From NCBI RefSeq assembly GCF_031181385.1, contig NZ_JAPSKV010000015.1:1-64000 (forward strand): a stretch of 64,000 nt of DNA. The letters run 5' to 3'. This DNA comes from Fredinandcohnia onubensis. GTDB lineage: Bacteria; Bacillota; Bacilli; Bacillales; Bacillaceae_L. Positions 35,433 through 44,609 of this stretch are shown here, piece after piece. The position numbers and the translations under genes were made by a program. The notes beneath the pieces are model-generated. The model saw only the letters and a program-made list of their open reading frames with translations. It searched no databases and was not told the origin of the DNA. The first letter of the stretch is position 1, and each line of letters opens with the position of its first letter.

Positions 35433-36284
35433 ATGAAGAAAGTCTTAATTATATTTTTCATTCTTATTGGGGTTTATCTGGTAATGACAAACCTCTACCG
35501 AATTCCAGGGCTTCCTTTTGGAAATTCTGGAGACTCCGCTAAGGTTACGGAAAGAATTGATGAAATCAAAATTGATATAACATCCATTAGCACGACCGTT
35601 ATCCCTGAAAATCGTGATGACGTTAAAGCAGAATTAAAAGGGAAAGGTGAAGTTCATGTTTCAAAAAGCGGTGACTCAATAGAAGTCACATATGAACGTG
35701 GGTTCTTCAACTGGAACGGGTTCCCTTTCTTTGACAATACGAAACTTACCGTCTATATCCCGGAGGATTTCGACAAAGGACTTTCGCTTAGGGTCGGCTC
35801 TGGCCATTTAGAATTTGATGGGAAACCTATGAAAATGAATGAACTTTCAGCCGATGTCCATTCTGGAAATTTACGTTTGGAAAACCTTTCTGTTGAACAT
35901 TTTACACACAATGTAGCTTCGGGAAATTCTAGAATTGAGAAGCTTACAACAAAAAGTGGTGAAATTGATGTTCGTTCTGGGAATGTAACCATTGATGAGT
36001 ATGAGGGAAAACTTGAAGCTGAAGTGCGCTCTGGACGATTAAAAGCAACCATTTCGAAACTAACTGATTCCATTGAGGCAGATGTTCGATCTGGCTTACT
36101 TGACCTTGACTTACCTAATGATGCTGATTTCACATTAGACGGTAAAGCAAATAGCGGCTACATTTCGAATGATTTTTCCCTTGATGACTCCACAAGAAAT
36201 AAAGGAAGCATAGAAGGTAAACATGGTGCAGGTACCTATGATGTGAAAATTGAAGTTAATAGTGGAAAAGTAGACATCAGATAA
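35433..36284 (+). CDS. DUF4097 beta-helix protein with N-terminal anchor
   Basis: 283-aa protein with an N-terminal membrane helix (VLIIFFILIGVYLVMT). The rest is a repetitive beta-solenoid: a Ser-Gly-x step recurs about every 20 residues (VHSGNL, VASGNS, VRSGNV, VRSGRL, VRSGLL, ANSGYI, VNSGKV). This is the DUF4097 pattern, often annotated as adhesin-like. Related modules occur in LiaG/YvlB-type envelope stress proteins, but no lia genes are nearby. Function is unknown. Confidence 0.85.
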   Translation: MKKVLIIFFILIGVYLVMTNLYRIPGLPFGNSGDSAKVTERIDEIKIDITSISTTVIPENRDDVKAELKGKGEVHVSKSGDSIEVTYERGFFNWNGFPFFDNTKLTVYIPEDFDKGLSLRVGSGHLEFDGKPMKMNELSADVHSGNLRLENLSVEHFTHNVASGNSRIEKLTTKSGEIDVRSGNVTIDEYEGKLEAEVRSGRLKATISKLTDSIEADVRSGLLDLDLPNDADFTLDGKANSGYISNDFSLDDSTRNKGSIEGKHGAGTYDVKIEVNSGKVDIR

Positions 36285-36291
36285 TAAGATA

Positions 36292-36336
36292 AAAAGAATC
36301 GTAGGTTTCATTTACAATGATGCCTACGATTCTTTT
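36292..36336. terminator. Bidirectional terminator, DUF4097 gene/deacetylase
   Basis: Stem AAGAATCGTAGG with exact complement between convergent genes, T-runs on both sides. Confidence 0.9.
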
Positions 36337-37224
36337 TTATTGATAGGCTGGTAGGCCAAGCAATGTTTCTAGGTCCACTATTTCATATCCTTGCTCTTGC
36401 AATTCTTCAATGATACTTGGCAAGACCTCATATGTATCGTACTCATCGGCGTCTGTGTGCATGAGTATGATGTCACCGTTTCGAATATTTGAAAGTACAT
36501 TTGAGGATATGACATCCGTACTTCTTTGAGCCCAATCAAGTGAATCAATTGACCAGAGAATGATTGAGACATTATTTTCTTTTGCTACCTCTGCCACCAA
36601 TTCATTTGTTGAGCCGTACGGCGTTCTTACCAATGCGGGCTCTTGACCAATAATCTCTTCAATCGCAGTTCCTGCCTGCTCTATCTCATTACGAATTTCA
36701 GGTTCGGACAACTGATCTAATTGAACATGATGGTAGCTATGACTTAAAACAAGATGACCTTTTTCATAGGCTTCTTTCACTACCTCTGGATGCTTCTGGG
36801 CTTCACTTCCCAAAAAGAAGAAATTCCCCTTAACCCCGTATTGATCGAAAACTCCAATCACAGCTGATGTCACCGTACTATCTGGCCCATCATCAAACGT
36901 TAAAGCCACTTGTTTTTTATTAGGACCATTAATATACACATTTTCTTGAGTTTTTGAGAATTCAATAATCTCCTCCCGCCATTTTTGCATGGAAGTTACG
37001 GTCTTTTTTTCCAGGTAAGGAGACTCCCCCTTAATTTCAAGAATATATTCATTTTTCCAGGATTGATCAACAGAAAATCTTGCGTTTGGAATCGTTTCTT
37101 CTTTCTGTTCAATATTGTGATTCCCGTATGCAACTCCCCCAACTTCCTTCATTTCTTTAGATGAACAAGAAGCTAACAAAAAAGCCGAACATATAGTACT
37201 AAATAAAATCACCCTTTGAACCAT
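36337..37224 (-). CDS. Lipoprotein polysaccharide deacetylase (NodB fold)
   Basis: 295-aa exported lipoprotein (lipobox LLASC, Cys20) with a carbohydrate esterase family 4 domain from about residue 104. Motif 1 is TFDDGPD (109-115) with catalytic and metal Asp; motif 2 is SHSYHH with metal His162 and His166; motif 3 is RTPYG; WSIDSLDW and ILMHT follow. It should deacetylate GlcNAc or MurNAc in peptidoglycan or chitin-like polymers at the cell surface. The exact substrate is unknown. Confidence 0.92.
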   Translation of the reverse strand: MVQRVILFSTICSAFLLASCSSKEMKEVGGVAYGNHNIEQKEETIPNARFSVDQSWKNEYILEIKGESPYLEKKTVTSMQKWREEIIEFSKTQENVYINGPNKKQVALTFDDGPDSTVTSAVIGVFDQYGVKGNFFFLGSEAQKHPEVVKEAYEKGHLVLSHSYHHVQLDQLSEPEIRNEIEQAGTAIEEIIGQEPALVRTPYGSTNELVAEVAKENNVSIILWSIDSLDWAQRSTDVISSNVLSNIRNGDIILMHTDADEYDTYEVLPSIIEELQEQGYEIVDLETLLGLPAYQ

Positions 37225-37371
37225 GATAGCGAACTCCCCCTTTTCTTCATTCTAAACACACAGAACATAGATGGAAAGAATATTTAGGAATTTTAGTTAA
37301 TTTAATAATGACAAAATTTTCAATCTATTTTATTATTAGATTACTATAACTAAAACCAAGGGGGCTTTAGC

Positions 37372-38121
37372 ATGAGCATAGCGCTCATTTCCGATATACA
37401 CGGAAATATGACAGCACTTGAAGCTGTCTTGGAACATATAAAAGTTCGTGAAATCAAGACCATCATTTGTCTTGGAGACCTTGTAGGAAAAGGGCCTAAC
37501 TCAGCCGCCGCGGTTGACCGGATTCAAGAAGTGTGTGAGGTCGTGCTTTTGGGTAATTGGGATGACTTTATTCAAAATGAACATCCTGATGATGGAATCA
37601 GATGGCACCGAAATCAGCTTGGTAAAGAACGCCTTTCATACTTAGGAACCCTTCCCTTCCATTTTGATTTTTATATGAGTGGGAAATACATTCGGTTGTA
37701 CCATGCCTCCGCAAAAAGTGTCCACCACCGTGTCGTCCCCATGATTCATTCCGACGAGGAGAAAAGGGCAATGTTTAATCATTCTGAATGGATTACTCCT
37801 TTAGAGGAAAAGACACCAGACATTATTGGTTTCGGAGATATTCATGCTGCCTTGATAGAACCAATGAACACAGAGCAAACCCTTTTAAATGTAGGAAGTG
37901 TCGGCAACCCACTTGATACGACAAATGCAACCTTTGCGATACTACACGGGAACTATCAATCAAGGGAAGTCGCACCTTTTTCAATCGAAATTGTTCGTGT
38001 TCCATATGACATCGAAAAAGAATTACGTATTGCTGCCGAAATGGGGGTGCCGCACTTTGATAAGTATGCAGTAGAGCTTCGAGAAGCAGTTTATCGAGGG
38101 TCGCCAAAAAAGAAAGAATAA
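37372..38121 (+). CDS. Calcineurin-like metallophosphoesterase
   Basis: 249-aa protein of the YfcE/MJ0936 phosphodiesterase type. Metal motifs: SDIHGN (7-12), GDLVGKGPN, GNWDD and GFGDIHAAL (a GDxH in place of GHTH). It is expected to hydrolyse phosphodiesters with Mn2+ or a similar metal. Strong binding site GGGGG before ATG. Stands alone. Confidence 0.88.
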   Translation: MSIALISDIHGNMTALEAVLEHIKVREIKTIICLGDLVGKGPNSAAAVDRIQEVCEVVLLGNWDDFIQNEHPDDGIRWHRNQLGKERLSYLGTLPFHFDFYMSGKYIRLYHASAKSVHHRVVPMIHSDEEKRAMFNHSEWITPLEEKTPDIIGFGDIHAALIEPMNTEQTLLNVGSVGNPLDTTNATFAILHGNYQSREVAPFSIEIVRVPYDIEKELRIAAEMGVPHFDKYAVELREAVYRGSPKKKE

Positions 38122-38267
38122 CCAATTCGTCAAACTTGCACAAGACAAAATTTTCAAGGTAAAATAATATAAAATAATAATTTTACGCGTATAGTTTTCA
38201 TACTTATGAGATATAATGTTTTTATTTTTAAAGCCTCTAAATATAAAAACCTGAGAGGGGAATTGCC

Positions 38268-38435
38268 ATGACCACCAATAATGAATCCAAAAAAGAGATC
38301 GCGGTTAATTCAACTGTCCAGCTAAAAGGGATAGTAAAAGCAATATTTAATGATTCCATCCATGTACAAATCGGAGGAAAAATCATTACGCTTCCCGCTT
38401 CAAACCTATTAAAGCAAAACAAGCCTTTAACATAA
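38268..38435 (+). CDS. Small protein of unknown function (55 aa)
   Basis: 55-aa ORF with GAGAGGGG nine bases before ATG and a strong terminator straight after its stop. The middle (STVQLKGIVKAIFNDSIHVQIGGKIITLPASNLL) reads like a small beta barrel. It is reminiscent of the DUF2187/YkvS-type peptides, but I cannot assign it. It is convergent with the SAM-hydrolase pseudogene and shares its terminator. Confidence 0.78.
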   Translation: MTTNNESKKEIAVNSTVQLKGIVKAIFNDSIHVQIGGKIITLPASNLLKQNKPLT

Positions 38436-38443
38436 TACGTAAA

Positions 38444-38474
38444 AAAACACCGTTCATTATCTGAACGGTGTTTT
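38444..38474. terminator. Bidirectional terminator, small ORF/SAM hydrolase gene
   Basis: Perfect 13-bp stem AAAACACCGTTCA with a 5-base loop. Confidence 0.93.
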
Positions 38475-39315
38475 AGTTTGTTTTTCGGATTTTAATTATC
38501 CATTCTGCACCAGTACCAATTTTAAACTTTTCAGCAAAGGACTCCTGATTAAGAGCCACTCCGATTTTGTCTAAAGAATTTATATAGAGTAGCGGATCCC
38601 CAAGTTCGCTGTCAGCGAAGGAACGTCCATATTTCATCGTACTTTTATATATATTATGTCCTTCACGATCAATGATAACTTCGATGGTATCACCATACTT
38701 ATTACCAAGTTGATTAAAAAGGGTTCTGTCAATATTTGTCCAAAGGTTACCGAAGCGGACATCTAGGATATCAATATTCCCAAGAATCGCTCCATTATCA
38801 ACTTTCACTTCCAAAACAGGCAATTCCACCAAGGACTCTACCGGAACTGTTGGCCCGACCTCTTCATAAGTGATAACGCTAGAAGCTAGTCTAGCCCCTG
38901 TATAGGCATAAACATCTCTTCCATGAAAGGTGTATGATTCACCTGAAAAAGGTAAACGGTTTTTACTTTCATCAATCATTCTCGCTTCTTTAATTCCAAA
39001 CGAACGCTTGATATGAGTAATTGTTCCATTATCAGGTGTCACAATATATTGGTTCGTTTCTGTCTGCACCACGATGCTTAAACGATCCGTACCAACACCT
39101 GGATCCACGACAGAAACAAATACAGTCCCCTCTGGCCAATACTTTATAGTCTGAAAAAGCCGGTAGGAGCCTTCCCAAATATTAAATGGCGAGATGTCAT
39201 GGGTTAGATCAAATATCGGAAGCGCTGGGTGAACCTATAGAGCAACACCATACATTGCGCTTACAGCCCCATCACTCGTTCCAAAATCGGTCTGCAAAAC
39301 TAAATGATTACTCAT
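38473..39315 (-). pseudogene. SAM hydroxide adenosyltransferase, interrupted by a stop codon
   Basis: Reading from ATG 39315 (AGGAGG-like site upstream) gives MSNHLVLQTDFGTSDGAVS and so on, the start of the DUF62 family that hydrolyses S-adenosylmethionine to adenosine and methionine. The frame continues to 38473 (280 codons) with the family motif VSVVDPGVGTDR. Codon 27 is TAG (39235-39237) in the context GVAL-stop-VHPALP; the neighbouring family members I recall have a Gln (CAG) or similar here, so a single C-to-T change is likely. The 211-aa open part from 39108 would lack the N-terminal substrate residues. It is either a pseudogene, read-through, or sequence error. Confidence 0.85.
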
Positions 39316-39375
39316 ACCTATTCCTCCATATTTTATTGTTCTATCCTTGGAAGGCATGTTATCCAAAAACAAAAA

Positions 39376-39410
39376 ACCACGCCATTATCAAAATACGATA
39401 AGGACGTGGT
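39376..39410 (-). terminator. Hairpin between PAP2 gene and SAM hydrolase gene
   Basis: Stem ACCACG-C-TTATC with two mismatches followed by six Ts on the reverse strand. It ends the PAP2 transcript or acts as an attenuator for the SAM hydrolase gene 60 bp away. Confidence 0.7.
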
Positions 39411-39533
39411 CCCCTCTTATATCGCCGTTCACTCAGACAAGAAAATTTACACTCTATATTTCCCCTAATGCTTGTAAAATATCCGCTTTTTCTAGTCGAA
39501 AGCATCGGTAAAAATAACGAAAGTTACTCATTA

Positions 39534-40106
39534 TCAGAAGTCTTTTTCTTTTGTGTTTGGAAATTCAAGCTGGTCTTTTCGATTTCTTAATTTGAGCTTT
39601 GATACTGTCACAAATAAAAGATACGCCGAAAGCATGGCTAGAATTGCAGCTACGATAATATCTCCAGGATAATGTACTCCCACCCAAATTCGTGAAAATC
39701 CTACTAAGCATGCAAGTGTCATCCAAAGATACCTTCCAGGTTTTTTAAACAAGAAAAAAGTAAAACTAACCGCAAAAAAGATCATCGTGTGGTCACTTGG
39801 AAATGAATTATTAACTGTTTTTTCAATCAATTGATTGACATTCGGCAGTTCAGCGAAAGGCTGATTATTAGAATGAAACATTCCCGCCACTCTTCCTAGT
39901 AGTACCGCTACCCCTACAGAAAGCAAAGCACTGACCGCCATGATACGGTTTTGTGAGCCTTTAATTAAGTAAAAAACCACAGCTAGGATAAGGACATACA
40001 AGGTATAACTCGCTATATAAATCATTGGCTGATTTAAAAATGATAACTCTTCGCTAAACCCATTAATTTTGTAAAACACTTCTGTATTCATATCCATTAA
40101 ATTCAA
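39534..40106 (-). CDS. PAP2-family phosphatase (undecaprenyl-diphosphatase-like)
   Basis: 190-aa membrane protein with about five helices. Phosphatase motif 2 is SFPSDHT and motif 3 is SRIWVGVHYPGD, both intact. Motif 1 is divergent: HSNNQPF replaces the usual PRPF. The BcrC/UppP2 group recycles undecaprenyl pyrophosphate and gives bacitracin tolerance; this is the best guess. The TTG start at 40106 is 5 bases after GGGGGAG; an ATG at 40097 is the alternative. It is 110 bp downstream of cls, possibly in one transcript. Confidence 0.82.
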   Translation of the reverse strand: MNLMDMNTEVFYKINGFSEELSFLNQPMIYIASYTLYVLILAVVFYLIKGSQNRIMAVSALLSVGVAVLLGRVAGMFHSNNQPFAELPNVNQLIEKTVNNSFPSDHTMIFFAVSFTFFLFKKPGRYLWMTLACLVGFSRIWVGVHYPGDIIVAAILAMLSAYLLFVTVSKLKLRNRKDQLEFPNTKEKDF

Positions 40107-40215
40107 AGAAACTCCCCCCAAAATAAATCCTACCTTAATTTTAGACAATTTCAAATATAAAAAATCGATGCAACTTACACTTTTTTTCAGAAAAGCCACA
40201 CCAACGTTTTGTCGA

Positions 40216-41670
40216 TTATAGGATTGGGGATAGAAGTCTTGAAATGGATTCTTTGAACTTTATATTAACGCCTCTTTTTCCATACTCATCAAATGTCAGT
40301 AATTTAGAAAGCTTTATGTCTTCTTTGAAAATAGCTGTTAGTTCTTTAGAAATATTTTCATCATATAAAAACGCATTTACTTCAAAGTTTAATCTAAAAC
40401 TTCTTACGTCAATATTCGCTGTACCAACTGAAGAAATTTCCTCGTCAACAACAAGTGTTTTTGAATGAATAAAACCATTGCTATAAATATAAACATTTGC
40501 TCCAACTGGTAGCAATTCTCCGATATGCGAAATGGTCGCCCAATAAACGAAAGGGTGGTCTGGTTTATCCGGAATCATTATATTCACTTCAACCCCAGAA
40601 AGGCATGCAACCCTAAGTGCATCGAGTAAGCTTTTATCAGGGATAAAATACGGTGTCTGCATATAAATTGATTTTTTCGCTGAATAGATCATTTTAATAT
40701 ACGCATTCTTAATCTGCTCAAACTCCGAATCTGGGCCACTTGTAACAATTTGAATCCCGACATTGCCTAACCGGACATTTTCAATCGGAAATAGTTCAGG
40801 ATCATACATAATATCATAATCACGAGATGCTTGGTTCCAGTCTAAAATGAAGCGAGCCTGCATGGTGTCAACAGCATTACCCCTTATGCGTAAATGCGTA
40901 TCTCGCCAATATCCAAACCTCGTGTTCAAACCTAGATACTCGTCACCGACGTTGAATCCCCCTACATAACCTACCTTCCCATCAATAATGACCAATTTCC
41001 GATGGTTTCGAAAGTTCATCCTTAAATTTATAAACCGTAGCTTTGAAGGGAAAAAGACCTCAACTAGACCCCCTGCTTCACGAAACTCTTTAAAAAAACG
41101 TTTCGTCAATGTTCTAGAACCTAGCTCATCATAAAGAACGCGGACCATAACACCTTCTTTAACCTTCTTAGTTAAATGTGTCATTAGTTTTCGACCAAGA
41201 TTATCATTTTTAATAATATAATATTGCAAATGAATGGATTCCTTTGCTTCCTCAATATCTTGAAATAAACGTCTGAATTTTTGTTGTCCATCCGTAAAAA
41301 CTTCCACGGTGTTGTTTTTTGTGAACAGTGCCTGGTCATTTTTAAGATTCATATAAATGAGATCTTGATTATCTTTTGTAACATGATTATTAAAGAGGAA
41401 TTTTTGTGTACGTATCAGTTCTTTTTGTTTTTCTATAACTTCTTCAATCCCGCTCTTCTTTAAATCATCCCATGAAAAGAGATGGTCGCGTGTTAAATTT
41501 CGACCTAATAGCAAATACAAAATGAAGCCGGCTACTGGTATAAAGAAAAGTACTAATAACCATGCCCAAGTCGAACTGGCATCTCTTCTTTCACGAAAGA
41601 TAACAACTACGGCGAAAACAATGTTTAAGACCATAACCAACCCTAATAACAACGAAGAGATATTCACCAT
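40216..41670 (-). CDS. cls: Cardiolipin synthase
   Basis: 484-aa phospholipase-D family enzyme. Two N-terminal membrane helices (about 1-60) precede two HKD motifs: NHRKLVIIDGKVGYVGG and HSKTLVVDEEISSVGTAN. It condenses two phosphatidylglycerol molecules to cardiolipin at the membrane. Length is typical of Bacillus ClsA/YwnE. The ATG at 41670 follows GAGGGG; a GTG six codons upstream overlaps the binding site. Confidence 0.95.
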   Translation of the reverse strand: MVNISSLLLGLVMVLNIVFAVVVIFRERRDASSTWAWLLVLFFIPVAGFILYLLLGRNLTRDHLFSWDDLKKSGIEEVIEKQKELIRTQKFLFNNHVTKDNQDLIYMNLKNDQALFTKNNTVEVFTDGQQKFRRLFQDIEEAKESIHLQYYIIKNDNLGRKLMTHLTKKVKEGVMVRVLYDELGSRTLTKRFFKEFREAGGLVEVFFPSKLRFINLRMNFRNHRKLVIIDGKVGYVGGFNVGDEYLGLNTRFGYWRDTHLRIRGNAVDTMQARFILDWNQASRDYDIMYDPELFPIENVRLGNVGIQIVTSGPDSEFEQIKNAYIKMIYSAKKSIYMQTPYFIPDKSLLDALRVACLSGVEVNIMIPDKPDHPFVYWATISHIGELLPVGANVYIYSNGFIHSKTLVVDEEISSVGTANIDVRSFRLNFEVNAFLYDENISKELTAIFKEDIKLSKLLTFDEYGKRGVNIKFKESISRLLSPIL

Positions 41671-41747
41671 ATTCCCCTCTCTCACCAATCATTCTACTTT
41701 AAAATATACTATATAAAAGATTGTTTATGAAACAATTAACTTACTCC

Positions 41748-41817
41748 GGGACAGATTGGTTCCTTGTCCCACCAATTTTCACCCATGATTGGGAAAATGG
41801 ACCTGTCCCCGTGTCCA
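41748..41817. repeat. GGGACAGG-type palindromic repeat, copy 1
   Basis: Intergenic stretch with GGGACA...TTGTCCC and ACCTGTCCCC around an inner hairpin CCAATTTTC / GAAAATGG. It shares the 11-mer GGGACAGGTCC with the element at 54690. Such strings recur in Bacillus intergenic DNA; no protein is encoded. Confidence 0.6.
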
Positions 41818-41830
41818 ATCTAAGTGTAAG

Positions 41831-41859
41831 AAACCTGGCTTTTTAAGATAGCCAGGTTT
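41831..41859 (-). terminator. Terminator after MBL-fold gene
   Basis: Perfect 10-bp stem AAACCTGGCT with complement just beyond the stop at 41865. Confidence 0.8.
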
Positions 41860-41864
41860 CGTTT

Positions 41865-42722
41865 CTAATGAATATTTTTATCTACATATCGGCCATAGTC
41901 CGGAATCGCAATTTGGTCAAAATCTCTAACTAATCTTGTTAGGGATTCTTCTAACAGTTCACCAGTCATTGGCAAACCATGGCCCGTAATGGCAACAGTT
42001 GGTTTTAACTTAGCTAATGTTTCAACAGATCTCTTTGCTGCCTGCCAATCCGTTGTTAAATATCTTGGCGGACCGCTGATTTCCAGTTCTTGTGTGATCA
42101 CCTTATAAAAGGACTCTTGCTTCACTGTCACAAATGCATCACCCACGATAAGTGCGCGATCACTTTCTCGGAAAAAAGATACATGACCTGGCGCATGGCC
42201 TGGCGTATGGATCCAACGAAATTCCGGCAAATGAGGAACGGTTCCGTCAGATGGCAGCTTTTCGACATGACTTCCCAATTGGATTGGCTCGTTCGGAAAT
42301 AACGGTGACATTTTCGCCACCATTCCCCCTTCAACCGAAGAGTCTGGTTCAGGATAGCTTTCTTGCCCTGTTAAAAATGGCATTTCCAACTCATGAGCAT
42401 AGACAGGTACATTCCAGCGCTCAACTAATTCAACGATTGCACCTACATGATCAAAATGGCCATGTGTTAAAAGTATCGCCTTCGGTCTACTATCTTTGCC
42501 AAAGCGTTCCTCACATACGGCAATCATTTCCTCCGCAGAACCTGGCATTCCCGCGTCTACAATTACATAATCCGATGTACCGGGCTCGCCAACTAGCATA
42601 AAGTTTACGATTTGGATGGTATGAGAATAAATATCCGGTACTACCTGTATTCCGACTCCACTACCTATAGAGGTTGCAGGAATAAATTTATAATCACTTC
42701 CGTATTGCATGTCCTTTTCCAT
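41865..42722 (-). CDS. MBL-fold metallo-hydrolase
   Basis: 285-aa metallo-beta-lactamase fold protein. Metal motif LLTHGHFDHVGA (THxHxDH), followed by HTPGHAPGH and ITGHGLP; Asp in IVGDAF. Close in pattern to glyoxalase II/YflN-like hydrolases. The substrate is unknown. AGGAGG precedes the ATG. A family 1 repeat starts 54 bp upstream of it and could carry or disturb its promoter. Confidence 0.87.
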   Translation of the reverse strand: MEKDMQYGSDYKFIPATSIGSGVGIQVVPDIYSHTIQIVNFMLVGEPGTSDYVIVDAGMPGSAEEMIAVCEERFGKDSRPKAILLTHGHFDHVGAIVELVERWNVPVYAHELEMPFLTGQESYPEPDSSVEGGMVAKMSPLFPNEPIQLGSHVEKLPSDGTVPHLPEFRWIHTPGHAPGHVSFFRESDRALIVGDAFVTVKQESFYKVITQELEISGPPRYLTTDWQAAKRSVETLAKLKPTVAITGHGLPMTGELLEESLTRLVRDFDQIAIPDYGRYVDKNIH

Positions 42723-42775
42723 TAAAATTCCTCCTTACACTTTCACCTAGTGATAGTGTTTCACAGGACTGGTAA

Positions 42776-42993
42776 TTTATTTATCCCGCATTAACGGGCA
42801 GTATATCCACACTCAAAACTTTAGTGAAAACATAGGAGTTTAAACGGGAAAACTGCCCGTAAAAGCCCGATCATTGAACAAAGACTAAGAGCGCCACGTC
42901 CTGTGGCAACGTCTTTGTGACACACATCCTCTGTGCCTTAACTAACAATCACCGGGCCATAAAGAAACCCCGCTGATTGAAGTTTCACTTTAT
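42776..42993 (+). repeat. Interspersed repeat, family 1, copy 2 (bcr1-like)
   Basis: Same order as the copy at 23982-24205: TTTAT, CCCGCATTAACGGGCAGTAT, ACTGCCCGTAAAAGCCCGAT, the nested hairpin ACAAAGAC/GTCTTTGT with inner GCCAC-GTCCT-GTGGC, AACTAACAATCA, and TGATTGAAGTTTCAC before the second TTTAT (42989-42993). Ends and hairpin module are nearly identical to copy 1; the segment between the first two arms differs. It lies 18 bp from the stop codon of the gene at 43011. Confidence 0.88.
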
Positions 42994-43010
42994 CGAGAAG
43001 GACCTTTCCG

Positions 43011-43301
43011 CTATTCACCCAAGTTCGATAACCATTGCTTTAATTTACTCTTTGGGTAATACACTGTTCCGTTTAATACTATATGAGGAATATCAGGATG
43101 CTCCTTTATCAATTGCTTTGCATCTTCTTTGGAAACCCCAATATGATAAGCGATATCCTTTTCTTTAATCAGTTCGTATAAATCATCTTCCTCAAGCTTT
43201 TCCATTACACCCTTCGCTTCAGGATTTTTAAAGTTTTTTAAGCCATCACCGATGAAATAACCTGCAGCTGCTATTCCTATGGCCAAAAATAAAAGACCCA
43301 T
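43011..43301 (-). CDS. Membrane-anchored winged-helix-like small protein
   Basis: 96-aa protein. N-terminal membrane helix (LLFLAIGIAAAGYFIGDGL), then a charged segment and a C-terminal helix-turn-helix of excisionase/MerR-like form (DIAYHIGVSKEDAKQLIKEH, then VYYPKSKLKQWLSN). Possibly a membrane-tethered DNA-binding protein; family not identified. Confidence 0.75.
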   Translation of the reverse strand: MGLLFLAIGIAAAGYFIGDGLKNFKNPEAKGVMEKLEEDDLYELIKEKDIAYHIGVSKEDAKQLIKEHPDIPHIVLNGTVYYPKSKLKQWLSNLGE

Positions 43302-43396
43302 CTTTACACCCCACTTTGTGGTATTTTACTTAGGAACGAATCCACTATGTATGTACGATATTTCCAACAAAAAGTTTCAAATATTTTCCTGTTATA

Positions 43397-43425
43397 AAAA
43401 AAGAACCGGCTCACCGATTCTTTTT
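43397..43425 (-). terminator. Terminator after membrane protein gene
   Basis: Stem AAAAAGAACCGG / CCGATTCTTTTT with a 4-base loop overlapping the stop codon at 43424, T-run on the reverse strand. Confidence 0.85.
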
Positions 43426-43915
43426 ACGTATGTTTCTTCACTCGACTCGGATAATGAAAAATCATCCGAAGAATCGTGTAAAATAACAAAATAAATATAA
43501 TTGTATTCACAATCCAATGGGTACCAATCAGGATATTGGCAACCGCAAAAATTATAATTGGTTTTGTTAACGCAAACGCACACATCTTCCAAAGAAATTG
43601 AAATTTCAAATGGCGATGTGTAACCTTACTGACTCCTACACCCGCTCCCGCTAAAGCTGAAATCCCTGCGATTCCTAGAAACAGCATTAAAAATGGGTAA
43701 AAAAGGAGGACTTGAATGATATAAATATTCTGAGGAATACCACTGTCCTTATAGGAGTCGTCCAAAAGTAAGTTGATTTCAATTGGAAGTGCGACTATAA
43801 ACAATAATAGAAGGAGGAAAAGGATTGTATTTCTCATTTCCAACCTATTCAGTTGCTTCATTGCTGCCTTATTCGGCAATCGCAAACTATCCATAAATGT
43901 TGATATGAGTTTCAC
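43424..43915 (-). CDS. Multi-pass membrane protein of unknown function
   Basis: 163-aa protein with four or five predicted membrane helices and a short basic tail (YPSRVKKHT). The start (PNKAAMKQLNRLEMRNTILFLLLLLF) is reminiscent of the DUF1189 family, but this is a weak impression. No partner genes are adjacent. Confidence 0.7.
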   Translation of the reverse strand: MKLISTFMDSLRLPNKAAMKQLNRLEMRNTILFLLLLLFIVALPIEINLLLDDSYKDSGIPQNIYIIQVLLFYPFLMLFLGIAGISALAGAGVGVSKVTHRHLKFQFLWKMCAFALTKPIIIFAVANILIGTHWIVNTIIFILLFYTILRMIFHYPSRVKKHT

Positions 43916-43958
43916 ATAAAGCCACTCGCTTCATCTAAGAGTTATTTTAACTTAAAGA

Positions 43959-43982
43959 TACCTTTCCAAATAAGGAAAGGTA
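43959..43982 (-). terminator. Terminator after flavin reductase gene
   Basis: Stem TACCTTTCC / GGAAAGGTA with 6-base loop; T-rich tail on the reverse strand. Confidence 0.83.
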
Positions 43983-43991
43983 CCCACATGA

Positions 43992-44477
43992 TTATTTATA
44001 AAATTCATCAGGAATATTGCCGAATTTACGGTTGTGATAAAGAAGTGGTGCTTTACTATAATTTTCAATCTCTACCACTTCACCGATTAGGATTGTATGG
44101 TCACCCGCTTCAATCGTCTTATGAGTTTTACAATGTAAAACTCCCGCAGTTCCCTTAAGGATTGGAAGATTGTTATCGGACATTTCCCATTCACAATTAC
44201 CAAATCGATCTGTTCCCTTGCTTGCAAAAAGGGCACAAATATCCCCTTGGTCCCCAGCTAATACATGAACCGCAAATTTATCGGCATTTGTAAAAATATC
44301 ATAAGTGGACACTCGCTTATCAATTGACCATAAAATCAATGTTGGATCTAATGAAACAGAGGCAAATGAGTTTACTGTGAGCCCAAGTGGTACTCCATTT
44401 TCATCAGTCGTCGTTACTACGGTTACACCCGTCGGATAATTCCCCATTACGTCTTTAAAAGTCTGTACTTTATCCAA
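43992..44477 (-). CDS. Flavin reductase family protein
   Basis: 161-aa split-barrel flavoprotein of the HpaC/RutF family, which reduces FMN or FAD with NAD(P)H for a monooxygenase partner. Typical stretches are YPTGVTVVTT, GLTVNSFASVSLDPTLILWSI and DHTILIGEVVE near the C-terminus. A TTG at 44477 is eight bases from AAGGTG and gives the normal length; the ATG at 44513 lacks a binding site. No monooxygenase gene is adjacent. Confidence 0.88.
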   Translation of the reverse strand: MDKVQTFKDVMGNYPTGVTVVTTTDENGVPLGLTVNSFASVSLDPTLILWSIDKRVSTYDIFTNADKFAVHVLAGDQGDICALFASKGTDRFGNCEWEMSDNNLPILKGTAGVLHCKTHKTIEAGDHTILIGEVVEIENYSKAPLLYHNRKFGNIPDEFYK

Positions 44478-44609
44478 AGTTCCCACACCTTTCCATGCAC
44501 TGACACACTTCATTTTAGTATTTTCAAAATGTATAATTTCAGCTTACTTAAATTTATTAGTTTAACTATATCATGATTACAATGACAATTCTAATTGAAT
44601 GCATTTCGT

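Noticed and set aside
38237-38422. 61-aa minus-strand ORF
   Set aside because: It is the antisense of the better supported 55-aa gene at 38268-38435.
39411-39533. Riboswitch in front of the SAM hydrolase gene
   Set aside because: I looked for S-box, SMK, preQ1, fluoride and guanidine motifs in this leader and found none; only a simple terminator-like hairpin is supported.
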